A stretch of 64,000 nt of DNA from Hymenobacter lapidiphilus (GTDB lineage: Bacteria; Bacteroidota; Bacteroidia; Cytophagales; Hymenobacteraceae). The stretch spans positions 98,013 to 162,012 of the forward strand of contig NZ_QVLT01000006.1 in assembly GCF_003417065.2 (NCBI RefSeq), written 5' to 3'. Shown piece by piece: positions 15,939-23,251 of this stretch (the first letter of the stretch is position 1; each line of letters begins with the position of its first letter). Made by a program: the position numbers and the translations under genes. Under the pieces are notes generated by a model. The model had not been told where the DNA came from, ran no database searches, and was given only the letters and a program-made list of their open reading frames with translations.

Positions 15939-18125
15939 CTAGCTCATCAAGCTATACACTATCCACGAGGATACGTAAGCCAGGCCAGTCATGTACACGA
16001 GCTGGAGCATGGGCCACTTCCAGCCTTTGGTTTCGCGGTAGGTGGCGGCTAGGGTGCTCATGCACTGCATGGCGAACACGTAAAACACGAGCAGCGAAAA
16101 TGAGCGGGCCGGCGTGAAAAAGGGCTGGCCGTAAATGTCCTTTTCGGCGGCCAGCTTCTGCTGCACCGTCAGCTCATTGGCGTCCTGGCCCACGCTGTAA
16201 ATCGTGCTCATGGTGCCCACAAATACCTCGCGGGCGGCGAAGGAAGTTATCAGCGAAATACCGATTTTCCAGTCGAAGCCCAGCGGGCGGATGGCCGGCT
16301 CCAGCACGTGGCCGAAGATGCCGGCGTAGGAGTTTTCGAGCCGCTCGGAGGCTACGCGGGCTTCGGTTTCGTCGGGGCTCAGGCGCTGGGTGGCGGCGGT
16401 GGCGCGGGCCTGGGTTTCTACCTGCTCCAGGCGGCCGGGCGGGCCGTAGGTGGCCAGCACCCAGAGGATAATGGAAATGGCCAGAATTACCTTACCGGCC
16501 TGGAAAACGAAGGTTTTCACCTTCTCCAGAATGGTAATACCCACGTTTTTCCAGCGCGGCCAGCGGTACACCGGAAACTCCATAATGAAGTAGCTCCGCT
16601 CGTTAGTGCGCATCAGCAGCTTCATGGCCCAGGCCGAGAAGATGGCCGCGAAAAAGCCCAGCAAATACAGCCCCATCAAGGCAAAGCCCCGCAGATTGAA
16701 GATGCCCAGCACCGCTTCGTCGGGTACTACCAGCCCAATGAGCACGGTGTAAACCGGAATGCGGGCCGAGCACGACATGAGCGGCGTGACGAAAATGGTG
16801 ATGAGCCGGTCTTTGCGGTTTTCGATGGTGCGGGCGCTCATGATGGCTGGCACGGCGCAGGCCACGCCCGAAATCAGGGGCACGATGCTCTTGCCGTTCA
16901 ACCCAAAACGCCGCATGATGCGGTCCATCATGAAGGTTACGCGGGCCATGTAGCCGGTTTCTTCCAGCACCGCAATAAAGGCGAAGAGCAGCGCAATCTG
17001 CGGGATGAAAATCAGTACCCCGCCCAGACCCGCCAGCACACCCTCGGTGAGCAGGTTGATAAGCGGGCCGCTGAAATTGGTTTGGATAAGGCCGTTAATC
17101 CACGCTACGCCCTGGTCAATCAGCTCCATAGGGTAGCTGGCCCAGGCAAATACGGCCTGGAACATCAAAAACAGGACACCGAAGAAGATGGCGTAGCCCC
17201 ATACCCGATGCGTGAGCACCTTATCGAGGCGGTTGCTGTAGGGCTCGTTCTGCTCGGTGCGCGTTACCGTCACGCAGTTCAGCAGAATCTCATTGACGCG
17301 GGCGTAGCGGGCAATCGTTTCCTGGGCCTGCCGAACGGTAGGCTTGAAGTCGTACTGCGTCGTCAGCTCCTCCAGGTAAGCCCGGTCGTCGGGGCTCAGG
17401 AAGGTGAGGTGGCGGTACTGGTGGGCGTAGTGCAGCGCCAGGTAATCGTTGTGCAGGTTGAAGTAGTAGCGAATCTGCCGCACCATCGGCACCAGGTCCT
17501 CCTCGGGCTCGTAGAAACCCACCGTGGGCGGCCCGAGCGTCTGGCTCATCAGGATTTTGAGGGCCGCAATACCCACGCCTTTACGGGCGTTCAGCGGCAC
17601 TACGGGCACGCCCAGTTCCTGCTGCAGGGCCTCAATGTCAATCTGGATGCCGTGCTGTTCGGCTGTGTCCATCATGTTGAGGGCTAGGATGGCGGGCAGG
17701 CCCAGATCGGCCAGCTGCGTGAACAGCAGCAGGTTGCGGCGCAGGTTGCTGGCGTCCACTGTCACCACCACAAAATCGGGGTACTGCGGGCTGGTGTGGT
17801 CGTAGAACAGGCTGGTGATTACCTTCTCGTCGAGGCTCTTGGGGTAGAGCGAGTAGGTACCCGGCAGGTCGATTATTTCGGCCCGCAGCTGGGGCGTGAG
17901 CTGGCTGATGCCGGTTTTGCGGTCGACGGTGACGCCAGGAAAGTTGCCGACTTTCTGGTTGAGGCCAGTGAGCTGATTGAACAGCGACGACTTGCCCGAG
18001 TTGGGGTTGCCCACCAGCGCAATGCGGGCCAGCAGGCCGCCTGCCCGCCCGGCGGCCACTTGTAGCCGCTCCGCCGACCCGGCAACGCCGGCCGGATCCG
18101 TAATCATATCCTCCCCGCTCGTCAT
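15939..18125 (-). CDS. feoB: Ferrous iron transporter B
   Basis: 728 residues. It imports Fe2+ through the inner membrane. The N-terminal G domain (about 33-200) has G1 GNPNSGKSS, G3 DLPGTYSL and G4 LNMMD. The membrane part holds the two Gate motifs, including the conserved GVACAVPAIMSARTI (Cys-containing) segment, and the second half ends in MSTLAATYRETKGWKWP. Length and order are normal for FeoB. It follows feoA by 11 bases, forming a feoAB operon with a shared promoter upstream of feoA. Its C-terminal end is convergent with the RsmI-like gene across a palindromic repeat. Confidence 0.97.
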   Translation of the reverse strand: MTSGEDMITDPAGVAGSAERLQVAAGRAGGLLARIALVGNPNSGKSSLFNQLTGLNQKVGNFPGVTVDRKTGISQLTPQLRAEIIDLPGTYSLYPKSLDEKVITSLFYDHTSPQYPDFVVVTVDASNLRRNLLLFTQLADLGLPAILALNMMDTAEQHGIQIDIEALQQELGVPVVPLNARKGVGIAALKILMSQTLGPPTVGFYEPEEDLVPMVRQIRYYFNLHNDYLALHYAHQYRHLTFLSPDDRAYLEELTTQYDFKPTVRQAQETIARYARVNEILLNCVTVTRTEQNEPYSNRLDKVLTHRVWGYAIFFGVLFLMFQAVFAWASYPMELIDQGVAWINGLIQTNFSGPLINLLTEGVLAGLGGVLIFIPQIALLFAFIAVLEETGYMARVTFMMDRIMRRFGLNGKSIVPLISGVACAVPAIMSARTIENRKDRLITIFVTPLMSCSARIPVYTVLIGLVVPDEAVLGIFNLRGFALMGLYLLGFFAAIFSAWAMKLLMRTNERSYFIMEFPVYRWPRWKNVGITILEKVKTFVFQAGKVILAISIILWVLATYGPPGRLEQVETQARATAATQRLSPDETEARVASERLENSYAGIFGHVLEPAIRPLGFDWKIGISLITSFAAREVFVGTMSTIYSVGQDANELTVQQKLAAEKDIYGQPFFTPARSFSLLVFYVFAMQCMSTLAATYRETKGWKWPMLQLVYMTGLAYVSSWIVYSLMS

Positions 18126-18136
18126 CCGGGCCCTCG

Positions 18137-18403
18137 TTATTTCAGCAGAATAGTGGCCGCCTCACTTACCCTGAGCGACAGCGTGTAGTCGCAATGCTCG
18201 CCTACCACCAGCGTGATGGGGCAGCCCAGCGGCGCCCGGCTGTTGAGGCGCACCTGCGTGCCGGGAATGCAGCCCATTTCGAGCAGCTTAAGGGCCATTT
18301 CGGGGTCCTCGAGGCAGCAAATCGTGGCCGATTCGCCCAGCTTGAGGTCTTTTACGCTACGGCGTGTAGTCGGGGCGGAGACAAGGGTGGAAGGGTCGGG
18401 CAC
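18137..18403 (-). CDS. feoA: Ferrous iron transport protein A
   Basis: 88-residue SH3-like cytosolic protein that assists FeoB. Family blocks are LGESATICCLEDPEMALKLLEMG and GTQVRLNSRAPLGCPITLVV (contiguous pieces of the FeoA fold), then the C-terminal TLSLRVSEAATILL. It appears to start at a GTG, since no ATG lies in frame between the promoter and the first conserved residue. It is the first gene of feoAB, and the -7 box lies only about 30 bases upstream. Confidence 0.93.
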   Translation of the reverse strand: MPDPSTLVSAPTTRRSVKDLKLGESATICCLEDPEMALKLLEMGCIPGTQVRLNSRAPLGCPITLVVGEHCDYTLSLRVSEAATILLK

Positions 18404-18432
18404 GGCAGGGAGTTATTTAGATTCTCTTCAAA

Positions 18433-18464
18433 CAAAGATACTACCCTTTTATGTTTCGGCCAAA
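18433..18464 (-). promoter_or_regulatory. Bacteroidota-type promoter of feoAB
   Basis: On the minus strand a -33 TTTG (18461-18464) and a -7 TATCTTTG (18433-18440) are spaced by 20 bases. This matches the Bacteroidota sigma-ABfr consensus TTTG-N19/20-TAnnTTTG. The GTG start of feoA is about 30 bases downstream. No convincing Fur box is visible. It is the best promoter match that I found in the window. Confidence 0.7.
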
Positions 18465-18619
18465 ATTCGCTCTTGCTACCCAATTGGGCAGTGGCCTGCT
18501 AAGTAACTGAGCTATAATTATTCCGAAATGAAATTGCATTAGTATAAATATTCTTTGAAGTATTGCGCGTAGTGCCTATTTTCATTGTAGTTTTGGCATA
18601 TATCTTAGTCTGGTTACCC

Positions 18620-19519
18620 ATGATCCCACGTTTACTTGCCCTGTTTTGCCTGCTTCTGGCATTTCCACTGCTAAGCTTTGCCCAGGAGGCAAAAATTACC
18701 GGCCGCATCGTTGATGAAGCTAGTAAAGAGCCTATCCCATTTGCTTCCATCGGCCTCAAGGAAGAGCAGACTGGTGCCCTGACCAACGAGTACGGTTTTT
18801 TTCAGATGGCCATGCCCCAGAAAAGCCCGCAGGACTCACTGGTTATCGTAGCCCTGGGCTACCGCCGCAAATCGGTCCTCATCAAGCCTGGCCAGAAGGT
18901 GCAGGACATGATCATTGAGGTAACCAAGCTGGCCATCAAGCTGGAGAACGTAAACGTAGTCAGCAGCGCCAAAATCAAGAACCTGGCGCTGGGCTCGCGC
19001 TCCAACACGCCCGGCGAAGGCATGATTCAGGGCATGCCCGGCAGCCAGTACGCTTTCTTCGTGAAGAATGAGAAGGGCAAGGCGCTGGGCAACGTGCGCA
19101 CCGTGTCGTTCTACATCGGCGAAAATGGCTTTCCTCGCGAGCCGTTCCGCGTGCGCCTCTACAAGGCCGACGGCAACTACAACTCGCCCAACACCGACCT
19201 GCTCACCGAGAACATCGTGGTATCGGCTCCGAAGGGTGGCGAATGGTACACTGTCGATCTGACCGAGTACAACATTGAGGCTCCCAAGGAAGGCTTCTTC
19301 GTGGCAATGGAGTGGATTGTGAGCGGCGACAACTTCTACACCGTCAACTTCATGGACAACTACACGCCCTACGGCCAGATTCTGCGCCCCACTTTCGAAT
19401 ACAAGGAGGCCCTGACCTGGAACTACACCATGGGCCGCGGCTGGAGCCTCATCACGCTGGCCAACGACGGCAAGCGCTACAACGCCATGATTCGCGCCGA
19501 AGTAGACCAGATCAAGTAA
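18620..19519 (+). CDS. Carboxypeptidase-regulatory-like (CarboxypepD_reg) domain secreted protein
   Basis: 299 residues from MIPRLLALF, which opens a signal peptide ending at SFA-QEA. Residues about 23-110 form a CarboxypepD_reg-like beta sandwich (ITGRIVDEASKEPIPFASI...ALTNEYGFF...VIVALGYRRK), the module found at the N-terminus of SusC-type proteins. The rest is a beta-rich domain without a plug or barrel, so this is not a TonB-dependent receptor. Probably periplasmic or surface-attached; function unknown. It is convergent with the OmpA lipoprotein, separated by a terminator inside a long inverted repeat. Confidence 0.8.
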   Translation: MIPRLLALFCLLLAFPLLSFAQEAKITGRIVDEASKEPIPFASIGLKEEQTGALTNEYGFFQMAMPQKSPQDSLVIVALGYRRKSVLIKPGQKVQDMIIEVTKLAIKLENVNVVSSAKIKNLALGSRSNTPGEGMIQGMPGSQYAFFVKNEKGKALGNVRTVSFYIGENGFPREPFRVRLYKADGNYNSPNTDLLTENIVVSAPKGGEWYTVDLTEYNIEAPKEGFFVAMEWIVSGDNFYTVNFMDNYTPYGQILRPTFEYKEALTWNYTMGRGWSLITLANDGKRYNAMIRAEVDQIK

Positions 19520-19522
19520 AAC

Positions 19523-19708
19523 ACAGCTGTTGCAGCTGAAAAAGCTGCCGCAGATTCCAGGCGCATCTTTTTCTGGTAAGTCCTAAACACAAAAACAGCC
19601 CGCTTATAGCGGGCTGTTTTTGTGTACGGAAAGCTGAAAAGGAGTAGTCAGTTTTAAGTAGACAGGCTACCTAAACTCTGCGGCATCTTTTTCAGCTGCA
19701 ACAGCTGT
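19523..19708. repeat. Long inverted repeat (32-bp arms) around a bidirectional terminator
   Basis: Arm 19523-19554 (ACAGCTGTTGCAGCTGAAAA...) recurs inverted at 19677-19708 with a single mismatch. The arms end within 4 bases of the stop codons of the two convergent genes, and the terminator at 19587-19625 lies between them. It resembles the ends of a small non-coding element. Confidence 0.85.
19587..19625. terminator. Bidirectional terminator between convergent genes
   Basis: ACACAAAAACAGCCCGC-TTATA-GCGGGCTGTTTTTGTGT forms a perfect stem with A/T runs on both sides, so it can stop transcription from either strand. Confidence 0.92.
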
Positions 19709-19711
19709 ATT

Positions 19712-20341
19712 CTATTTGAGCACGGCAATTTCTACGCGCCGGTTTTGCTGGCGGCCGGCGGGGGTGGCGTTGGTGGCAACGGGGTTTTTCTCACCCATCG
19801 ATTCTAGGCTGACCATGTCGGCCTTCATCATACCTTTCGTCACGAGCCACTCTTTCACGGCGGCGGCTCGCTCCCGGGCCAGATCCATGTTGTAATCCTT
19901 GGAGCCGCGCGAGTCGGCGAAGCCCAGTACGCGCACCTGCTTGCCCTGGTAGCGGCGGTTGATGGAGGCGCCGATTTCGGAAAGTGCACGGGTAGCAGTA
20001 GGCTTGATGATGGCCTTGTCGGTATCGAAGAGGACTTCTTCATCGAGGCCGTACAGGTTTAGGCGGTCGTTTTCACGCACCTTAATCTCGGGCAGGTCGA
20101 TTTCCTCCATTTTGGCGTCGCGCATCTCGGCGTCGTTTATAGTGAAAGCATCTTCGACGGCGTTTTCGGTGGCATTAGCGGCAGAATTGACCATACCTTC
20201 GGCGGAGCGGCCATTATCGAATACTACGGCCGTATCGGCAGTGGCTTCGGAGGCCTCGTTTACCTCCGCCGGATTTTTCAGGTCGGAGCAGGAGGCCAGC
20301 ATTGCAACGGCGGCCAGCGCGGGGAGGAAGATCTTTTTCAT
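19712..20341 (-). CDS. OmpA-family peptidoglycan-binding lipoprotein
   Basis: 209 residues starting at MKKIFLPALAAVAMLASCSD, with a lipobox LASC that makes Cys19 the lipidated residue. The frame is open further upstream, but that stretch is Arg/Gly-rich noise. The C-terminal OmpA domain (about 100-209) carries the pattern DKAIIKPTATRALSEIG, GFADSRGSKDYNMDLARERA, SLESMGEKNPVA and RQQNRRVEI, with the Asp and Arg that bind diaminopimelate. It would sit in the outer membrane and tether it to peptidoglycan, as Pal does. No tol genes are adjacent. Confidence 0.92.
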   Translation of the reverse strand: MKKIFLPALAAVAMLASCSDLKNPAEVNEASEATADTAVVFDNGRSAEGMVNSAANATENAVEDAFTINDAEMRDAKMEEIDLPEIKVRENDRLNLYGLDEEVLFDTDKAIIKPTATRALSEIGASINRRYQGKQVRVLGFADSRGSKDYNMDLARERAAAVKEWLVTKGMMKADMVSLESMGEKNPVATNATPAGRQQNRRVEIAVLK

Positions 20342-20487
20342 CTGAAAGGAAGAAATAGGGAAGTGAGTGGAAAATGTAGCCTGCTTTACGCGAACTAGGC
20401 CGTTACGTTGGGGCAGCCGTGCCGGTCGCGCAAAAGCGCGGTATGCCGGCGCTCGGCATAGTTCATCACCTAACTCCTGCCGCTTTT

Positions 20488-22989
20488 CTACTCCGCCACG
20501 AACACCCGCTTCACCCGCTCGCTCACGTTGGTGAGCAGCTCGTAGGCAATGGTGCCGATGCGGCCGGCCAGCGCGGGCAGCGGCAGGCCTTCGCCAAACA
20601 CCACGGCCTCGTCGCCGGCCCGCACGCCGGCCAGGCCGGTTACGTCCACCATGCACATATCCATGCACACGCTGCCCACCAGCGGGGCGCGCTGCCCCCG
20701 GATGAGCACCTCCCCCACCCCACTGCCGAAGCGCCGGTCGTAGCCGTCGGCGTAGCCGATGGCCAGCGTGGCAATGCGCCGCTCGTGGGCGGTGGCCTCG
20801 CCGCGGCGGCCATAACCCACGGTGTAGCCGGCGGGCAGGGTTTTCACCTGCGAAACGGTGGTGCGCAGGGTACTCACGGACCGCAGCGCGTCGGGCTGCT
20901 GGCCGCTGGCCTCCACGCCATACAGGCCGATGCCCAGGCGCACCATATCGAACTGGGCCTCGGGAAAGCGCACAATGCCGGCCGAGTTGAGGGCGTGTTT
21001 GAGCACGGGGTAACCGATAATGTGCTCCAGCACCGGCGTGAGGCGGGCGAAGGCGGCCAACTGGCCCCGCGAGAAGCCGTCGTGGCCGGTCTCGTCGGCA
21101 CTGGCCAGGTGGGTGAGGATGCTGGCCACCGGCACCAGCACGGCGTTGGCGTGCAGCAGCGCGCCCAGTTCGGCCACGTCTTCTTCGCCGAAACCCAGGC
21201 GGCGCATGCCGGTATCGAGCTTGAGATGGATGGGCGGCAGCGGGGCCTGCCGGGCGGCATCGAGGTAGCCCTGCAGCAGCTCGAAGGAGTAGATTTCGGG
21301 CTCCAGGTGATACTGGCGCAGCGTGGCGAACGAGTCGGGGGCCGGATTCATCACCATAATGGGTAAGCTGATGCCCTGGCGGCGCAGTTCCACGCCTTCG
21401 TCAGTGTAGGCCACGGCCAGGTAGTCGGCGCGGTGGAACTGGAGCAGATTGGCTACTTCCATTGAGCCGCTGCCGTAGGCGAAGGCCTTCACCATCACCA
21501 TCAGCTTCACGCCGGGGCGCAGGCGGCGGCGGTAGAAGTTGAGGTTGTGCACCAGCGCATCGAGGTTGACTTCGAGCACCGTGCCGTGCAGCTTCTGCTG
21601 GAGCGCGGCCACCACCCGCTCGAAACCGTAGCGGCGGGCGCCCTTCACCAGCAGCAGCTCCTGCCGGAAATCGTCGGTCCTGAAATCGGCCAGCAGCGCG
21701 TCTGTGTCGGGATAGAAGCGGGTTTGCAGGCCCGCGAAGGCTGCCTGGTGCTGGCTGATACCGGGGCCAACGCCGATGAGGCGCACCACGCCCGAGGCGG
21801 GCAGCAGGGCCGCCACGCGGGCATACAGCTCGGCCCCTTCGAGGCCCGATTCGAGCACATCGGAGAGGATGAGCGTGCGCGGCAGGCGGCGGGGCTGGCG
21901 GCTGAGCGCGTCGAGGGCCAGTCGCAGGCCGGCCAGGTCGTTGTTGTAAGTGTCGTCGAGCACGTAGCAGCCGTTGAGGGCCTGCTTCATCTCCAGGCGC
22001 ATGGCCACGGGCTGCAGGCGCTCCAGCCGCCGCTGGATTTTGTCGGGAGCCAGCCCGCGGTGCAGCAGCACCACGAGGCCGTGCAGGGCGTTTTCCACCG
22101 AGGGCTCGTCGGCGAAGGGCAGCGTGAAGGTATGCGCTTCGGCCCCAGTCTGCTTGATGCGCAGCACGGTGCGGTCGGCCAGCGTTTCTTTTACTGACAC
22201 CAGCCAACGGGCCTCGCCGGCCTCGTACACGGTCCGCTGGCGCGTCCAGGCGGCCAGGATTTCGGGCGGCAGCTGGCGGCGGGCGGCGGCGTGTACCAGC
22301 GGGTGGTCGGCGCAGTAGAACAGCGTCTCGACTTCCGCAAACAGCGCCATCTTCTCGGCTACTTTTTCTTCCCAGGAAGTGAAGCCGGCATCGTGGGCCG
22401 TGCCCAGGTTGGTGAAGATGCCCAGCGTGGGCTGGATGACGCGGGCCAGCCGCGCCATTTCGCCGGGCTCAGAAATACCGGCCTCGAAAATGCCCAGCGT
22501 GTGCCGCGCGTTCAGCTCCCACACGCTCAAGGGCACGCCCACCTGCGAGTTGTAGGAGCGCGGGCTCTTGCACACCAGCTCATCGGGGCTCAGCAGCTGC
22601 GCCAGCCACTCCTTCACAATGGTTTTGCCATTCGAGCCCGTGATGCCGAACACGGGCAGCGCGAACTGCTGCCGGTGCCCGGCCGCCAGCGCCTGTAGCG
22701 TCGCCAGCACGTCATCCACCGCCAGCAAACCAGCTTCCGGATAGGCCGCCGCGCCGCCCGGCAGCGCCACGCCGGCTTCCACCACAAACTGGCGCACGCC
22801 GCCCCGGTAGAGCTCGGGCAGGTAGCGGTGGCCGTCGTGCTGGGGGCCGCGCAACGCGAAAAACAGGCTGTCGGCGGGCGTTTCGACGCGGCGACTGTCG
22901 AGCAGCAGCCGCTGCACCGGGGCCAGGGCAGCGGGTTGCTGGAGCACGGTGCCGCCAAGCAGCGCGGACAGGTCGGAGAACTGGAGCAT
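20488..22989 (-). CDS. Bifunctional MurF (UDP-MurNAc-tripeptide:D-Ala-D-Ala ligase) / alanine racemase
   Basis: 833 residues in two enzymes. The N-terminal MurF-type Mur ligase (about 1-450) has the ATP site GITGSNGKTIVKEWL, EAGISEPGEMARL and LDDTYNNDLAGLRLAL. The C-terminal alanine racemase (about 465-833) has the PLP lysine in VMVKAFAYGSG, the LKLDTGMRRLGF strand and the catalytic Tyr region SVCMDMCMVDV. It makes D-Ala and attaches D-Ala-D-Ala to the peptidoglycan precursor. This fusion is typical of Bacteroidota. A TACTTTTG box ends 5 bases before the ATG, so the transcript may be leaderless. The PLP lysine context is FAYGSG instead of the more common NAYGHG. Confidence 0.95.
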   Translation of the reverse strand: MLQFSDLSALLGGTVLQQPAALAPVQRLLLDSRRVETPADSLFFALRGPQHDGHRYLPELYRGGVRQFVVEAGVALPGGAAAYPEAGLLAVDDVLATLQALAAGHRQQFALPVFGITGSNGKTIVKEWLAQLLSPDELVCKSPRSYNSQVGVPLSVWELNARHTLGIFEAGISEPGEMARLARVIQPTLGIFTNLGTAHDAGFTSWEEKVAEKMALFAEVETLFYCADHPLVHAAARRQLPPEILAAWTRQRTVYEAGEARWLVSVKETLADRTVLRIKQTGAEAHTFTLPFADEPSVENALHGLVVLLHRGLAPDKIQRRLERLQPVAMRLEMKQALNGCYVLDDTYNNDLAGLRLALDALSRQPRRLPRTLILSDVLESGLEGAELYARVAALLPASGVVRLIGVGPGISQHQAAFAGLQTRFYPDTDALLADFRTDDFRQELLLVKGARRYGFERVVAALQQKLHGTVLEVNLDALVHNLNFYRRRLRPGVKLMVMVKAFAYGSGSMEVANLLQFHRADYLAVAYTDEGVELRRQGISLPIMVMNPAPDSFATLRQYHLEPEIYSFELLQGYLDAARQAPLPPIHLKLDTGMRRLGFGEEDVAELGALLHANAVLVPVASILTHLASADETGHDGFSRGQLAAFARLTPVLEHIIGYPVLKHALNSAGIVRFPEAQFDMVRLGIGLYGVEASGQQPDALRSVSTLRTTVSQVKTLPAGYTVGYGRRGEATAHERRIATLAIGYADGYDRRFGSGVGEVLIRGQRAPLVGSVCMDMCMVDVTGLAGVRAGDEAVVFGEGLPLPALAGRIGTIAYELLTNVSERVKRVFVAE

Positions 22990-22993
22990 GGGG

Positions 22994-23001
22994 CAAAAGT
23001 A
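22994..23001 (-). promoter_or_regulatory. Candidate -7 box (TACTTTTG) directly before murF-alr
   Basis: On the minus strand the octamer fits TAnnTTTG and is only 4 bases before the ATG. No -33 box is evident. If real, the message would lack a leader. Confidence 0.4.
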
Positions 23002-23050
23002 GAACGTGAGCGGCGAGAAGCTGCGGCAGACAGAACGTGAGTGAGAAGGA

Positions 23051-23145
23051 CGTCATTCAGAGCGTAGCGAAGAATCTCGCGTGCTGACGTTGAGTTAGTA
23101 TTGCAAGGACTTCATGCGAGATTCTTCGCTGCGCTCTGAATGACG
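23051..23145. repeat. TGTCATCCTGAGC-family palindromic repeat (CGTCATTCAGAGC variant)
   Basis: Arms of 30 bases (23051-23080 and 23116-23145) pair with few mismatches around a 35-base centre. It lies in the gap between the divergent murF-alr and YfhO genes. Confidence 0.85.
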
Positions 23146-23251
23146 TTCTTCCTGCCCGGCGTTCTTTTTGCCCGGCTCCTCTTCCGCTACTTCCACCCCC
23201 GCGAACATATAGTACCTTCGGGCTTCCGATTCCGACTTCTTTTCAAGCCGA

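Noticed and set aside
16308..17687. 459-residue open frame antisense to feoB
   Set aside because: Composition (His/Gln/Gly/Arg-rich) is typical of an antisense frame in GC-rich DNA; feoB is complete on the other strand.
19712..20668. Extended N-terminus for the OmpA lipoprotein
   Set aside because: The upstream 100 residues are Arg/Gly-rich and place the signal peptide internally; the lipoprotein start at 20341 is convincing.
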